From assembly GCF_001865575.2 (NCBI RefSeq), contig NZ_CP017562.2:2046001-2110000 (forward strand): DNA of 64,000 bases, written 5' to 3'. Of this stretch, positions 27,097 to 35,516 are shown one piece after another. The DNA comes from Paraburkholderia sprentiae WSM5005. GTDB lineage: Bacteria > Pseudomonadota > Gammaproteobacteria > Burkholderiales > Burkholderiaceae. The translations under genes and the position numbers were made by a program. The notes under the pieces are model-generated. The model had not been told where the DNA came from, searched no databases, and saw nothing but the letters and a program-made list of their open reading frames with translations. Position 1 is the stretch's first letter. Each line of letters begins with the position of its first letter.

Positions 27097-28002
27097 TCAG
27101 CGTTCCTCGCGCAGCATGCGGCGCAGATGGAACACGATATAGACGAGCATGATCGCGAACAGCACGACCGCAATCGCGGCGGAATAGCCTTCGCGGTAAT
27201 ACTTGATCGCCTGGTCGTACATGAAATAGGCGAGCACGGTGGAACTGTCGAACGGACCGCCGCCACTCATCACCGCGATCAGATCGAAGCTGCGCAGCGC
27301 GCCGATCACGGTCAGCACCACCGCCATGAAGGTGGCAGGCCGCAATTGCGGCAGGATCACGTGCCACAGCAGTCGTAGCCCTTGCGCGCCTTCCATGCGC
27401 GCGGCCTCGACCACTTCGGGATTGATACCGGTGAGCCCGGTCAGATACAGGATCATGCAGAACGGCGCCTGCGGCCACAGCGCGGCGAAGATGATGCCGA
27501 ACGTGACCGTGTGGGGATCACCGAGCACCGGAATGCCACGGCCGACGATCAAGCGCAGCAGCCCGAACGTCGGGTCGTAGAACCAGCTGAAGACGAGACC
27601 CACCACGACACCCGACAACACGAAGGGCGCGAAAAACAGCGACTTCACGACACGCATGCCGCGCACATGCTGGTTCAGATAAAGCGCGAACAGCAGACCC
27701 AAAGGCGGCGCGAGCAGAAACAGCGCGAGCCAGATCAGATTGTTCTTCAGCGCCGTGTAGAAGGTATCGGACTGGAACAGCTCGACGTAATTGGCGAGAC
27801 CCGCGAAGGTCTTCGGCGTCATGCCGTCCCAGTGGTAGAAGCTCAGCGAAATGCTGCTGATGATCGGATAGATCACGCACAGCGCGAATAACGCGCAGCC
27901 CGGCAGCAGAAAGAAAAACGCGGCGCGATGCTGATGACGGCGCGTCGTCGAGACGCGACGGTGCCGCGCCGCGGGCAGGCGGCGCACTGCGGTATGAGAC
28001 AT
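27097..28002 (-). CDS. Sugar ABC transporter permease, MalF/GanP-like
   Basis: The 301-residue inner-membrane permease has six helices after an Arg-rich cytoplasmic N-terminus. The first helix contains AAFFFLLPGCALFALCVIYP, which is standard for CUT1 MalF-type proteins. The EAA loop reads EVVEAARMEGAQGLRLLWHV. It pairs with the downstream permease to form the translocation channel. A strong hairpin separates it from the preceding binding-protein gene, which would leave it expressed below that gene. Confidence 0.9.
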   Translation of the reverse strand: MSHTAVRRLPAARHRRVSTTRRHQHRAAFFFLLPGCALFALCVIYPIISSISLSFYHWDGMTPKTFAGLANYVELFQSDTFYTALKNNLIWLALFLLAPPLGLLFALYLNQHVRGMRVVKSLFFAPFVLSGVVVGLVFSWFYDPTFGLLRLIVGRGIPVLGDPHTVTFGIIFAALWPQAPFCMILYLTGLTGINPEVVEAARMEGAQGLRLLWHVILPQLRPATFMAVVLTVIGALRSFDLIAVMSGGGPFDSSTVLAYFMYDQAIKYYREGYSAAIAVVLFAIMLVYIVFHLRRMLREER

Positions 28003-28047
28003 GGAACGGCCTCGTCGGAAATCGAAGGCGGAATCTGGGCCCTGAAA

Positions 28048-28069
28048 CCGGCCGCGATCACGCGGCCGG
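28048..28069 (-). other. Intercistronic stem-loop between binding-protein and permease genes
   Basis: CCGGCCGCG and CGCGGCCGG form a perfect 9-bp stem with loop ATCA, starting 12 bp after the binding-protein stop codon on the minus strand. Such elements after binding-protein genes often protect the upstream mRNA from 3' decay and reduce read-through, giving more binding protein than permease. That function is inferred. Confidence 0.6.
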
Positions 28070-28080
28070 CGCGGCGGGAC

Positions 28081-29334
28081 TTACTTCTGGTAGATGCGCT
28101 TGCGCGTCGCTTCGAGACGAGCGAGCACGCTGTCGAGTTGCGACGGATCGCTATAGAACTGCTGCATGCCCTTCATGCCTTCGTCGGCCATTTCCTTTTG
28201 CATATCGCGATCGTAGAACTGCGCGATGCCGCCCTTCGTGTTCGCGAGCGTCTGGAAGCCGACCTTCGAAATCGCATCTTCAGGCGGCGCCGCCTGGCTG
28301 TTCGACGGCAAGGTTCCCCAGCCCTTCGCAAGTTCGGCGTTGATCTTCGGCGTCTCCATGAACGCTAGCAGCTTGCGCGCGTCGGCCTTGTTCTTTGCCT
28401 TTGCCGGAACCAGCAGTACGTTGACGGGACCATCCTCGGCCATCGGCACATTTGCGTCGATCACCGGGAAGCGGAAAAAGCCGATCTGATCTTTAATCGA
28501 CGGCGGGAAGCTCGCCGAAAAGAAGGTGCCCATCAGCATCATCGCGGCTTTGCCGTTGTTGAGGATCGGGCCGATCGAATCGACGTCGTACGACAGCGCG
28601 TTCTCGATGAAGTCGTGATTGTCGAGCAGGGTCTTCCACGTCGTGTAGACCTTCTTCACGCGCGGATCGGTGTATGGAATTTCGCCGGCCATCAGCTTCT
28701 GGTGGAATTCGTTGCCGTTGATGCGCAGATCGAGATAGTCGAACCAGGCGGCCAGCGTCCAGCTATCGCGCGCGGCCACCGCGATCGGCGCGACGCCGAT
28801 CGCCTTCAGCTTCTTGTTCGCTTCGAGCAGTTCGTCCCACGTTTTAGGCTCGCTCTTGATGCCGGCCTTCTCGAACAGATCCTTGCGATAGAAGAAGCCG
28901 TACGCGTCATAGCCAAGCGGCGCCGCATACTGCTTGCCCTTGTACGTCGACGCTTCCTTGACCGACGCATACTGCTGCGACCAGCCGTTCTTCGCCCAGT
29001 CCGAGCTCAGATCCTCGAGCAGACCGCGTTGCGCGTAATAGGCCATCCGTTCGCCGTCGTGCCACGACACGACGTCAGGCGGATCGGTGGCGAGCCAGCC
29101 GCCCATCTGCACCTTGTACGCTTCCTCCGTCACGTAGGTGATTTTCAGGTCGATGTCGGGATTGGCTTTCTTGAACTGGTCGAATGCGTCCTGCCAGGTC
29201 GAGCGCTGATTACCACGCGCCGATACGTTGACGTTCAGCGTGGCCGCGTCGACTGCGGCGCTGCCGAGCGCGCCGGCCACCACGGCCGCGGCGATCGACA
29301 CCTGTGCAAAACGGCGAAGGCGAAGAGCGATCAT
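28081..29334 (-). CDS. Sugar ABC transporter substrate-binding protein (GanS-like)
   Basis: The 417-residue periplasmic CUT1-family binding protein has a Sec signal peptide (FAQVSIAAAVVAGALGSAAVDA). Family-1 extracellular solute-binding motifs follow, with DAFDQFKKANPDIDLKITYVTEE near the mature start and a hinge region around PLGYDAYGFFYRKDLFEKAG. Trp and Tyr residues along the cleft suit sugar stacking. It lies 117 bp after the ATPase gene and ahead of both permeases. The operon context points to galacto-oligosaccharides from galactan as ligand. Confidence 0.9.
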   Translation of the reverse strand: MIALRLRRFAQVSIAAAVVAGALGSAAVDAATLNVNVSARGNQRSTWQDAFDQFKKANPDIDLKITYVTEEAYKVQMGGWLATDPPDVVSWHDGERMAYYAQRGLLEDLSSDWAKNGWSQQYASVKEASTYKGKQYAAPLGYDAYGFFYRKDLFEKAGIKSEPKTWDELLEANKKLKAIGVAPIAVAARDSWTLAAWFDYLDLRINGNEFHQKLMAGEIPYTDPRVKKVYTTWKTLLDNHDFIENALSYDVDSIGPILNNGKAAMMLMGTFFSASFPPSIKDQIGFFRFPVIDANVPMAEDGPVNVLLVPAKAKNKADARKLLAFMETPKINAELAKGWGTLPSNSQAAPPEDAISKVGFQTLANTKGGIAQFYDRDMQKEMADEGMKGMQQFYSDPSQLDSVLARLEATRKRIYQK

Positions 29335-29451
29335 CTATGTCTCCTTGTCTACCTTGTTGACCGGCAACGCAGCGTGGCCGGCGATGTAACCCGCTCTATG
29401 GCGGAATTCAGTGAGGCGAACCATCGACGCAGGTCCGCCGTCGACGATCGA

Positions 29452-30591
29452 TCAGGCGGCCACGCGTTCCGGTTCGAACGTGCTACGCCGCAGCGCGAGT
29501 CCCTGTTCGTCGAACAGATGGCAAGCAGCCGGCGGAACATGCACGCGGATGCGCGCGCCCGCGCCGAGCGGCGTATCGCCGGGCGCCTTCGCGATCAAGG
29601 TGCCGCCCGCATGGTCCGCATGAATATAGCTGTGCTCGCCCAGCCTCTCCGACAGCACGGTTGAACACTGAATGAACTGCTCTTCGCCGTCGAGCCGCAG
29701 ATGCTCGGGGCGCACGCCGAGCGTGACGCGCTGGCCGCGTTGCAACCGTTGCCCATCGACGTGCGCGACCAGCTTGTCCGCGCCCGCCGCAAGCGCCACC
29801 GTTACGCGTGCCGGCTCGATCGATTCGACAGTCGCCTCGATGAAGTTCATCCGCGGCGAGCCGATAAAGCCCGCGACGAAGCGCGACGTCGGATGGTGAT
29901 ACAGCTCGAGCGGCGCACCGCTCTGCGCGATGCTGCCGAAGCGCTCCGCATCCGCGCCCGCATGCAGCAGCACGATGCGATCGGCGAGCGTCATCGCTTC
30001 GACCTGGTCGTGCGTCACATAGACGACGCTCGCGTTCGCGAAGCGCTGATGCAGACGCGCGATTTCGACGCGCGTCTGGCCGCGCAGCGCGGCATCGAGA
30101 TTCGATAGCGGCTCGTCGAACAGAAACACGCCCGGCTCGCGCACGATCGCGCGGCCGATCGCGACGCGCTGCCGCTGCCCGCCCGACAGCGCTTTCGGAT
30201 GACGCTCGAGCAGACCGTCCAGTTGCAGAATCCGCGCGGCTTCGCGCACCTTGCGTTCGATCACGTCCTTCGGCTGCTTCGCGAGCTTCAATCCGAATGC
30301 CATGTTGTCGAACACGGTCATGTGCGGAAACAGCGCGTAGCTCTGGAACACCATCGCGACGCCGCGCTCGGCGGCCGGGACATCGTTGACCAGTCGCCCG
30401 CCGATATGCAGTTCGCCTTCACTCAGGTCTTCGAGACCGGCGATCATCCGTAGTAACGTCGACTTGCCGCAGCCCGAGGGGCCAAGAAACACGCAAAACT
30501 CGTGCTGTTCGATTTCCAGATTTACGCGTCGGACCACCGGCGGATGATCGCCGTAGGCTTTTTGCACATCACTCAAACGAATCGTCGCCAT
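29452..30591 (-). CDS. Sugar ABC transporter ATP-binding protein, MalK/UgpC/MsmX type
   Basis: The 379-residue ATPase has Walker [10 protein letters not shown], signature [14 protein letters not shown], Walker B VFLFDEP and the switch YVTHDQ. A C-terminal TOBE/OB regulatory domain (from about residue 240, with [10 protein letters not shown]) is typical of CUT1 MalK homologues. It energises the two permeases of this operon. It is the first gene of the operon, and its start codon lies 15 bp from one of two LacI-type operators. In Bacillus the equivalent ATPase MsmX is encoded outside the gan operon. Confidence 0.92.
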   Translation of the reverse strand: MATIRLSDVQKAYGDHPPVVRRVNLEIEQHEFCVFLGPSGCGKSTLLRMIAGLEDLSEGELHIGGRLVNDVPAAERGVAMVFQSYALFPHMTVFDNMAFGLKLAKQPKDVIERKVREAARILQLDGLLERHPKALSGGQRQRVAIGRAIVREPGVFLFDEPLSNLDAALRGQTRVEIARLHQRFANASVVYVTHDQVEAMTLADRIVLLHAGADAERFGSIAQSGAPLELYHHPTSRFVAGFIGSPRMNFIEATVESIEPARVTVALAAGADKLVAHVDGQRLQRGQRVTLGVRPEHLRLDGEEQFIQCSTVLSERLGEHSYIHADHAGGTLIAKAPGDTPLGAGARIRVHVPPAACHLFDEQGLALRRSTFEPERVAA

Positions 30592-30605
30592 GCTGCGCCA
30601 CCTTG

Positions 30606-30621
30606 ATTTAACCGCTTAAAT
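30606..30621. promoter_or_regulatory. LacI-type operator O1 of the galactan operon
   Basis: ATTTAACCGCTTAAAT is a 16-bp inverted repeat with a central CG, the layout recognised by LacI/GalR-family dimers. It ends 15 bp before the ATPase gene start and has a near-identical partner 55 bp away. Confidence 0.8.
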
Positions 30622-30660
30622 TTTCGCCGAAATAAAACGTCCGGGCCTTGCGCCGCAGCT

Positions 30661-30676
30661 ATTTAATCGCTTAAAT
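30661..30676. promoter_or_regulatory. LacI-type operator O2 of the galactan operon
   Basis: ATTTAATCGCTTAAAT differs from the first site at one base. The centre-to-centre distance is 55 bp, about five helical turns, which suits cooperative binding or a short loop over the promoter between the sites. The divergent LacI-family gene starts 116 bp further on. Confidence 0.8.
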
Positions 30677-30792
30677 TCGGGTTCGACGGAAAAAGTCATG
30701 GCGGTGTCTCCGTTAGGTTTTCCAGAAAGTTAGCAACGTCGCAGGCCATTTGCAACATTTGAAGCATCCTCCCTCAATATGGGATAACCGAC

Positions 30793-31809
30793 ATGGTCAC
30801 GTTGTCCGAAGTCGCGAAACGCGCGCAGGTTACCGCCGCCACCGTCTCCAACGTGCTTCGCAATCGCGAGAAAGTCCGCCCGGAAACGGCAGAGCGTGTG
30901 CTGCAGGCCATCGCCGAGCTCGGCTATCGGCCGAACCTGAATGCGCGCGCGCTCGCCGAAGGGCGTTCGTCGACGCTCGCGCTGATGCTGTCGAATATCT
31001 CGAACCCGTTTTACCCGGAGTTCGTGCTGGCCGCCGAGCGCACGGCACGCAAGACCGGCCATTTCCTGATGGTTTGCAATACCGACGACGATGCGGAAAT
31101 CGGCCGCGCGTATCTGAACCAGATTGCCGGCACGCTCGCCGACGGCGTGCTCGTGATGAACACCGACATCACGATCAACGACCTGTGCGCGTCGGCCACG
31201 CATAGCGCGCCGATTCTGCTCGCCATGTGGGAGCACCCGGAGTCGCCGCCCGCGCTACCGTGCATCGCGGTCGACTTCGCGCGCGCGGGCGAGCTGGCCG
31301 CGCGGCATCTGCTCGGACTCGGCCATCGCGAGATCGGCTTGCTGATCGGAGACGGCTGCGGCGGTTTGCAGGACGCGCGCTCGAACGGTTTTCGCGCGGC
31401 GATGCGCGCGGCCGGCATCGAAGCCGACGCGGCCGCGGTGCTGCAGATTCGCGATTCGATTGACGCCGGCTTCGCCGCCTGCATGGAGCTGATGGCGAAC
31501 CGCCCGCAACTGAGCGCGATCTTCGCGACCAACGACCTGCTCGCGATCGGCGCGATCCAGGCGTTGATCACGCTCGGCCGTTCGGTGCCCGACGATGTGT
31601 CGGTGATCGGCATCACCGACATTCAACTCGCGCATCAGGTGCATCCCGCGCTGACGACGGTAGCCATTCAAACCGCGGCTGTCGCGCAGTTATCGATCGA
31701 GAGTCTGATCCGTTTGATCCAGACGCCGCAGCGGCAGCCGTCGATGGTGCTCGGGCCGCCGCCCGAGCTCGTCGTGCGCGCATCGACGGGACCGCGCAAG
31801 AAGCGGTAA
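30793..31809 (+). CDS. LacI-family transcriptional regulator of the galactan operon (GanR-like)
   Basis: The 338-residue repressor starts with the LacI helix-turn-helix and hinge (VTLSEVAKRAQVTAATVSNVL ... GYRPNLNARAL). A periplasmic-binding-protein-like sensor domain follows, with SNISNPFYPEFV, the effector-pocket run LIGDGCGGLQDARSNGF and the dimer-interface motif FATNDLLAIGAIQAL. It faces the operon and the paired ATTTAAnCGCTTAAAT operators lie in the shared upstream region. Galactose or a galacto-oligosaccharide is the likely inducer. It ends 4 bp from the convergent pdxA2 gene. Confidence 0.92.
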   Translation: MVTLSEVAKRAQVTAATVSNVLRNREKVRPETAERVLQAIAELGYRPNLNARALAEGRSSTLALMLSNISNPFYPEFVLAAERTARKTGHFLMVCNTDDDAEIGRAYLNQIAGTLADGVLVMNTDITINDLCASATHSAPILLAMWEHPESPPALPCIAVDFARAGELAARHLLGLGHREIGLLIGDGCGGLQDARSNGFRAAMRAAGIEADAAAVLQIRDSIDAGFAACMELMANRPQLSAIFATNDLLAIGAIQALITLGRSVPDDVSVIGITDIQLAHQVHPALTTVAIQTAAVAQLSIESLIRLIQTPQRQPSMVLGPPPELVVRASTGPRKKR

Positions 31810-31813
31810 TGCG

Positions 31814-32815
31814 TTAGCTCACGCGCTGCGTCGCCATGCGCGTGACGATGTCGAACGCCTTCTGCGTCGCGCCGACGTCGGCCTTGCCCTGACCGTGAAT
31901 GTCGAAAGCGGTGCCGTGCGCGGGCGTCGCGATCGGAATCGGCAAGCCTCCATGCACGGTCACGCCGCGCCAGAAACCCATCAGCTTCATCGCAATCTGG
32001 CCTTGGTCGTGATACATCGTGACGACGCCGTCGAACGCCTTCTGGTCCCGCGCGCGCACGAAGATCGTGTCGGCCGGAAACGGTCCCTGCGCGTCGTAGC
32101 CGAGCTTGCGTGCGGCTTCAACGGCCGGCGCGATCACGTCGATCTCCTCGCGACCGAACGCGCCGTTGTCGCCGTTGTGCGGATTGAAACCACACACCGC
32201 GATACGCGGATACGGATGGCCCGCGCGCTTCAGGCCGTCGTGAATCAGCTGCACCGCACCCACGATGCGCTCCTCCGACAACTTCGCGCTGACGTCCTTC
32301 AACGCGATATGCGAGGTCACGCGCGACGTCCACAGCTCGTCGAGCACGTTGAACTCGCAGAAGCCGCCTGTGTAGCCGAGCTGCTTCGCGAACCATTCCA
32401 TCTCGTCGCCGGTTTCCATGCCGGCCAGATGCAGCGAGGTCTTGTTGACCGGCGCGAACAGCATGCCTTGCGTGAAGTTGCTTTGCGTTAGCGCGAGCGC
32501 CTGTTTGAAGGCGGCGAGACTGTAGCGGCCGCCGCGCTCGGTCGCCACCGCGCGTTCGAACGGCTGCTCGCCGGGCAGCCGGAAATCGAGCAGCGACGGC
32601 ACGCCGTCGCCTTCAAACGCGGCCTGCGCATCCTCGACCACGTCGTAATCGAAACGCTGCTGCGCGATCTTCATGCCGGTCTCCAGCTCGCGCCGGTCGC
32701 CGATGATCAACAGCTCCGCGCGCGCCCGGTTCGCCTGCTGCGCGAACAGACGTGCGATCAGCTCGGGGCCGATGCCGGCGGGGTCGCCAAGAAGTACTGC
32801 GATGCGTGGCTTCAT
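31814..32815 (-). CDS. PdxA2-family dehydrogenase (4-phospho-threonate or related)
   Basis: The 333-residue NAD-dependent dehydrogenase of the PdxA family has LLGDPAGIGPELIARLF near the start and metal-site regions SRVTSHIALKDV and MYHDQGQIAMKLMGF. PdxA2 members oxidise phosphorylated C4 sugar acids such as 4-phospho-D-threonate; other relatives act in vitamin B6 or terephthalate metabolism. Catabolic context argues against B6 synthesis. The kinase (DUF1537/DtnK) that usually accompanies PdxA2 is absent nearby. GAGGAAA six bases before ATG 32815 sets the start. It is the last gene of a three-gene unit with the dehydratase and MFS carrier. Confidence 0.85.
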   Translation of the reverse strand: MKPRIAVLLGDPAGIGPELIARLFAQQANRARAELLIIGDRRELETGMKIAQQRFDYDVVEDAQAAFEGDGVPSLLDFRLPGEQPFERAVATERGGRYSLAAFKQALALTQSNFTQGMLFAPVNKTSLHLAGMETGDEMEWFAKQLGYTGGFCEFNVLDELWTSRVTSHIALKDVSAKLSEERIVGAVQLIHDGLKRAGHPYPRIAVCGFNPHNGDNGAFGREEIDVIAPAVEAARKLGYDAQGPFPADTIFVRARDQKAFDGVVTMYHDQGQIAMKLMGFWRGVTVHGGLPIPIATPAHGTAFDIHGQGKADVGATQKAFDIVTRMATQRVS

Positions 32816-32838
32816 GTGCTTTCCTCGGGTCTGTCCGC

Positions 32839-34014
32839 TCATTCGACGATGTTGAAATCGGCGAGGTACTTGTCGCTCAGCGTGATGCCAAGGCCTGGCA
32901 CGTCGTCCGACAGTTGCAGATAGCCATTTTCCGGCTGCGGCTCGCCCTCGAAGATGTAGTAGAACAATTCGTTGCCCACTTCGACGTCGAACACCGGGAA
33001 GAACTCCGACATCGGGCTCGCGGTACTCGCCATCGTCAGGTGATAGTTATGCATTTGTCCCGCGTGCGGAATCACCGGCACCGACCACGCTTCGGCCATC
33101 GCATTGATCTTGCGCGCCGCCGTGATGCCGCCCACGCGGTTCGTGTCGTACTGGATCACGTCGATCGCGCGGCGTTCGAGCAGATCCTTGAAGCCATAGC
33201 TCGTGAACTCGTGCTCGCCGCCCGACACCGGCATCAGATTCATCTTCTTGAGTTCCTGATAGCCTTCGATGTCGTCGCCGATCACCGGTTCCTCGATCCA
33301 GCGCGGATTGAATTCGGTGAGGCGCGGCAGCATTCTGCGCGCGTATTCGAGCGTCCAGCCCATATAGCATTCGAGCATGATGTCGACTTCGTCGCCGACC
33401 AGCTCGCGCAACAGGCGCACCTGTTCGATGTTTTTCGCCATGCCTTTCGGGCCGTCTTTCGGACCGTAGCCGAAGCGCATCTTCATCGCGGTGAAGCCGC
33501 TGTCGAGATAGCCTTGCGCTTCGCCGAGGAAGGCATCGCGATCGTCGTTGTTATAGAGCTTCGATGCATAGCACCCGATCTTTTCTTTGGTGCGCCCGCC
33601 CAGCAGCTTGAACACCGGCTTGTTCACGGCCTTGCCCATGATGTCCCACAGCGCGATATCGAGCGCGGAGATCGCCGCCATGCCGATGCCCTTGCGGCCC
33701 CATGCGAGCGTGCGGCGATACATCTTCTGCCAGATGTATTCGTTGTCGAACGGGTCTTCGCCGATCGCGATCGGCGCGAGGTATTCGTCGATGATCTGTT
33801 TCGCGATGCGCGGCGCGAGCGCGCAATTGCCGATACCCACGGTGCCGTCGTCGCATTCGACTTCGACGACGAGCCAGCCGTGAAAGCGGAATGAACCCAT
33901 CGCATCGCCGCGCTCGTAGAGAATATCGACCGCGTTCGTGCAGAAATGCGATTGCGGCGGCACGACCTTGCCTTTCCACTCGAAAACGCGCGTACGGATA
34001 TGCTTGATTTTCAT
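32839..34014 (-). CDS. Enolase-superfamily sugar-acid dehydratase (mandelate racemase subgroup, rhamnonate-dehydratase-like)
   Basis: The 391-residue protein has an N-terminal capping domain and a (beta/alpha)7 barrel. Apparent metal ligands are Glu in [10 protein letters not shown], Glu in [10 protein letters not shown] and Glu in [11 protein letters not shown]. The catalytic His lies in [12 protein letters not shown], as in L-rhamnonate/L-lyxonate dehydratases. The first ligand is Glu where RhmD has Asp. It would dehydrate an aldonate to a 2-keto-3-deoxy acid. It lies between the MFS carrier (31 bp) and pdxA2 (23 bp). The exact sugar acid is unknown. Confidence 0.85.
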   Translation of the reverse strand: MKIKHIRTRVFEWKGKVVPPQSHFCTNAVDILYERGDAMGSFRFHGWLVVEVECDDGTVGIGNCALAPRIAKQIIDEYLAPIAIGEDPFDNEYIWQKMYRRTLAWGRKGIGMAAISALDIALWDIMGKAVNKPVFKLLGGRTKEKIGCYASKLYNNDDRDAFLGEAQGYLDSGFTAMKMRFGYGPKDGPKGMAKNIEQVRLLRELVGDEVDIMLECYMGWTLEYARRMLPRLTEFNPRWIEEPVIGDDIEGYQELKKMNLMPVSGGEHEFTSYGFKDLLERRAIDVIQYDTNRVGGITAARKINAMAEAWSVPVIPHAGQMHNYHLTMASTASPMSEFFPVFDVEVGNELFYYIFEGEPQPENGYLQLSDDVPGLGITLSDKYLADFNIVE

Positions 34015-34045
34015 GTTCGACGATTTCCTTCAGAGAGTCGGTGAG

Positions 34046-35380
34046 TCAGTGGCCCGTGCGTTCGCCGAGCGGGCCCTTGCGATGAGAGACGGAATGGGCG
34101 GCACGAGTGAAGCGGAAGCTCAGCAGCAGTAATGCGCCGATCAGTCCCACTACCGCGAGCGAGAACATGCCTGCCTGCGACGAGCCCGTGACGCGCTCGG
34201 CCAGCCCTTTCAGATTCGGCGCGACGAAACCGCCGAGATTGCCGATCGAATTGATCAACGCGATGCCGCCGGCGGCGGCGGCGCCGCCCAGGTAACCGGT
34301 CGGCAACGTCCAGAACAGCGGCTGCACGCACACGAACCCGATAGCCGCCAAGCAGAACGCGGCAATCGCCAGCGCGACCGACGAGGTCATCGCCGAAGCC
34401 GCAATCCCGAACGCCGCGAGCGCGAGCATCGCCGCGGCCCAGATCCGGTGATGACCGTGGCGGTCGGCGTAGCGCGTCACGCAGAACGTACCGACGATCG
34501 CCGCGATCCACGGGATCGCGCTCAGCAGTCCCACCTCGACGCCGACGTGGCCGCTCGTGAGCCCGGCGATGCGCGTCGGCAGATAGAACACGACGCCGTA
34601 CACGCTCATCTGAACCGCGAAGTAGATCAGCCCGCAGAACAGCACGCGCGAATCGCGCAGCGCTGCGAGCACCGAAGCCGGACCATGCGCGAGCTTCTGG
34701 CGGTCTTCCTGGCGCAACGCGTGATCGAGTGCGTCACGCTGTTCGGCATCAAGCCACCGCGCCTGCACGGGCCGGTCGGTCAGATAGAAGTAAGCGACGA
34801 CACCCACCACCGACGCCGCCAGACCTTCGACGACGAACAGCCATTGCCACGGATGCATACCGAACGGGTTGCCCGCATCGAGCAGCAGACCCGAGATCGG
34901 ACTGCCGAGCAGCAGCGCGAGCGGAAAGCCGAAATAGAACATACCCATCGTCTGCGAGCGCGTTTTGGCGGGAAACCAGTTCGACAGGAACAGGATGATG
35001 CCGGGGAAGAAACCCGCTTCAGCGATGCCCAGCAGCGTGCGCAGCACATAGAAGCTCGTTGCGCTGTCGACGAATGCGGTGCACGCGGACACGATGCCCC
35101 ACGTGACCATGATGCGGCTCATCCAGACGCGCGCGCCAAAGCGGTACATCAGCAGATTGCTCGGCACTTCGAACAGCGCGTAGCCGACGAAGAAAATGCC
35201 GGCGCCGAAGGCGAACGCGGCATCGCTCAGGCCGGTGTCGGCCTGCAGCACGTTCTTCGCGAAGCCGACGTTGGCGCGGTCGATGAACGCCAGCACGTAC
35301 ATCAGGATCAGAAAAGGCAGCAGCCTCGTGCGCGCTTTGGCAATTGCGCTATCGAGCGCGGGGCTCGCGGTCATCGTCAT
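34046..35380 (-). CDS. MFS transporter, anion:cation symporter (ACS) family, sugar-acid uptake
   Basis: The 444-residue, 12-helix carrier has the ACS start RLLPFLILMYVLAFIDRANVGFAKN and the helix-4 segment RTLLGIAEAGFFPGIILFLSNWFP shared by tartrate, phthalate and D-galactonate carriers. A long central loop contains VQARWLDAEQRDALD. GGAG seven bases ahead of ATG 35380 fixes the start. It leads the dehydratase-pdxA2 unit and is divergent from the LysR gene, which is probably its regulator. The substrate is most likely an aldonic acid. Confidence 0.85.
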   Translation of the reverse strand: MTMTASPALDSAIAKARTRLLPFLILMYVLAFIDRANVGFAKNVLQADTGLSDAAFAFGAGIFFVGYALFEVPSNLLMYRFGARVWMSRIMVTWGIVSACTAFVDSATSFYVLRTLLGIAEAGFFPGIILFLSNWFPAKTRSQTMGMFYFGFPLALLLGSPISGLLLDAGNPFGMHPWQWLFVVEGLAASVVGVVAYFYLTDRPVQARWLDAEQRDALDHALRQEDRQKLAHGPASVLAALRDSRVLFCGLIYFAVQMSVYGVVFYLPTRIAGLTSGHVGVEVGLLSAIPWIAAIVGTFCVTRYADRHGHHRIWAAAMLALAAFGIAASAMTSSVALAIAAFCLAAIGFVCVQPLFWTLPTGYLGGAAAAGGIALINSIGNLGGFVAPNLKGLAERVTGSSQAGMFSLAVVGLIGALLLLSFRFTRAAHSVSHRKGPLGERTGH

Positions 35381-35485
35381 GCGTCGTCTCCAGTTTTGTC
35401 TTGTCGAGCCGAACGGCGTTGCGATCGCCGTCGTGCGATAACCGCTAGTGTGCGAAACTATCCGATAACTGACCACTGAATAATT

Positions 35486-35501
35486 CGAATCGGCCGATTC
35501 G
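35486..35501. promoter_or_regulatory. Perfect 16-bp palindrome in the LysR/MFS divergent promoter
   Basis: CGAATCGGCCGATTCG is a perfect palindrome ending 15 bp before the lysR ATG. The same 136-bp region has GATAAC-type elements at 35435-35442, 35463-35469 and, inverted, 35507-35514. They are candidate sites for autoregulation and activation by the LysR protein. Confidence 0.55.
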
Positions 35502-35516
35502 CTAAAGTTATCGCTC

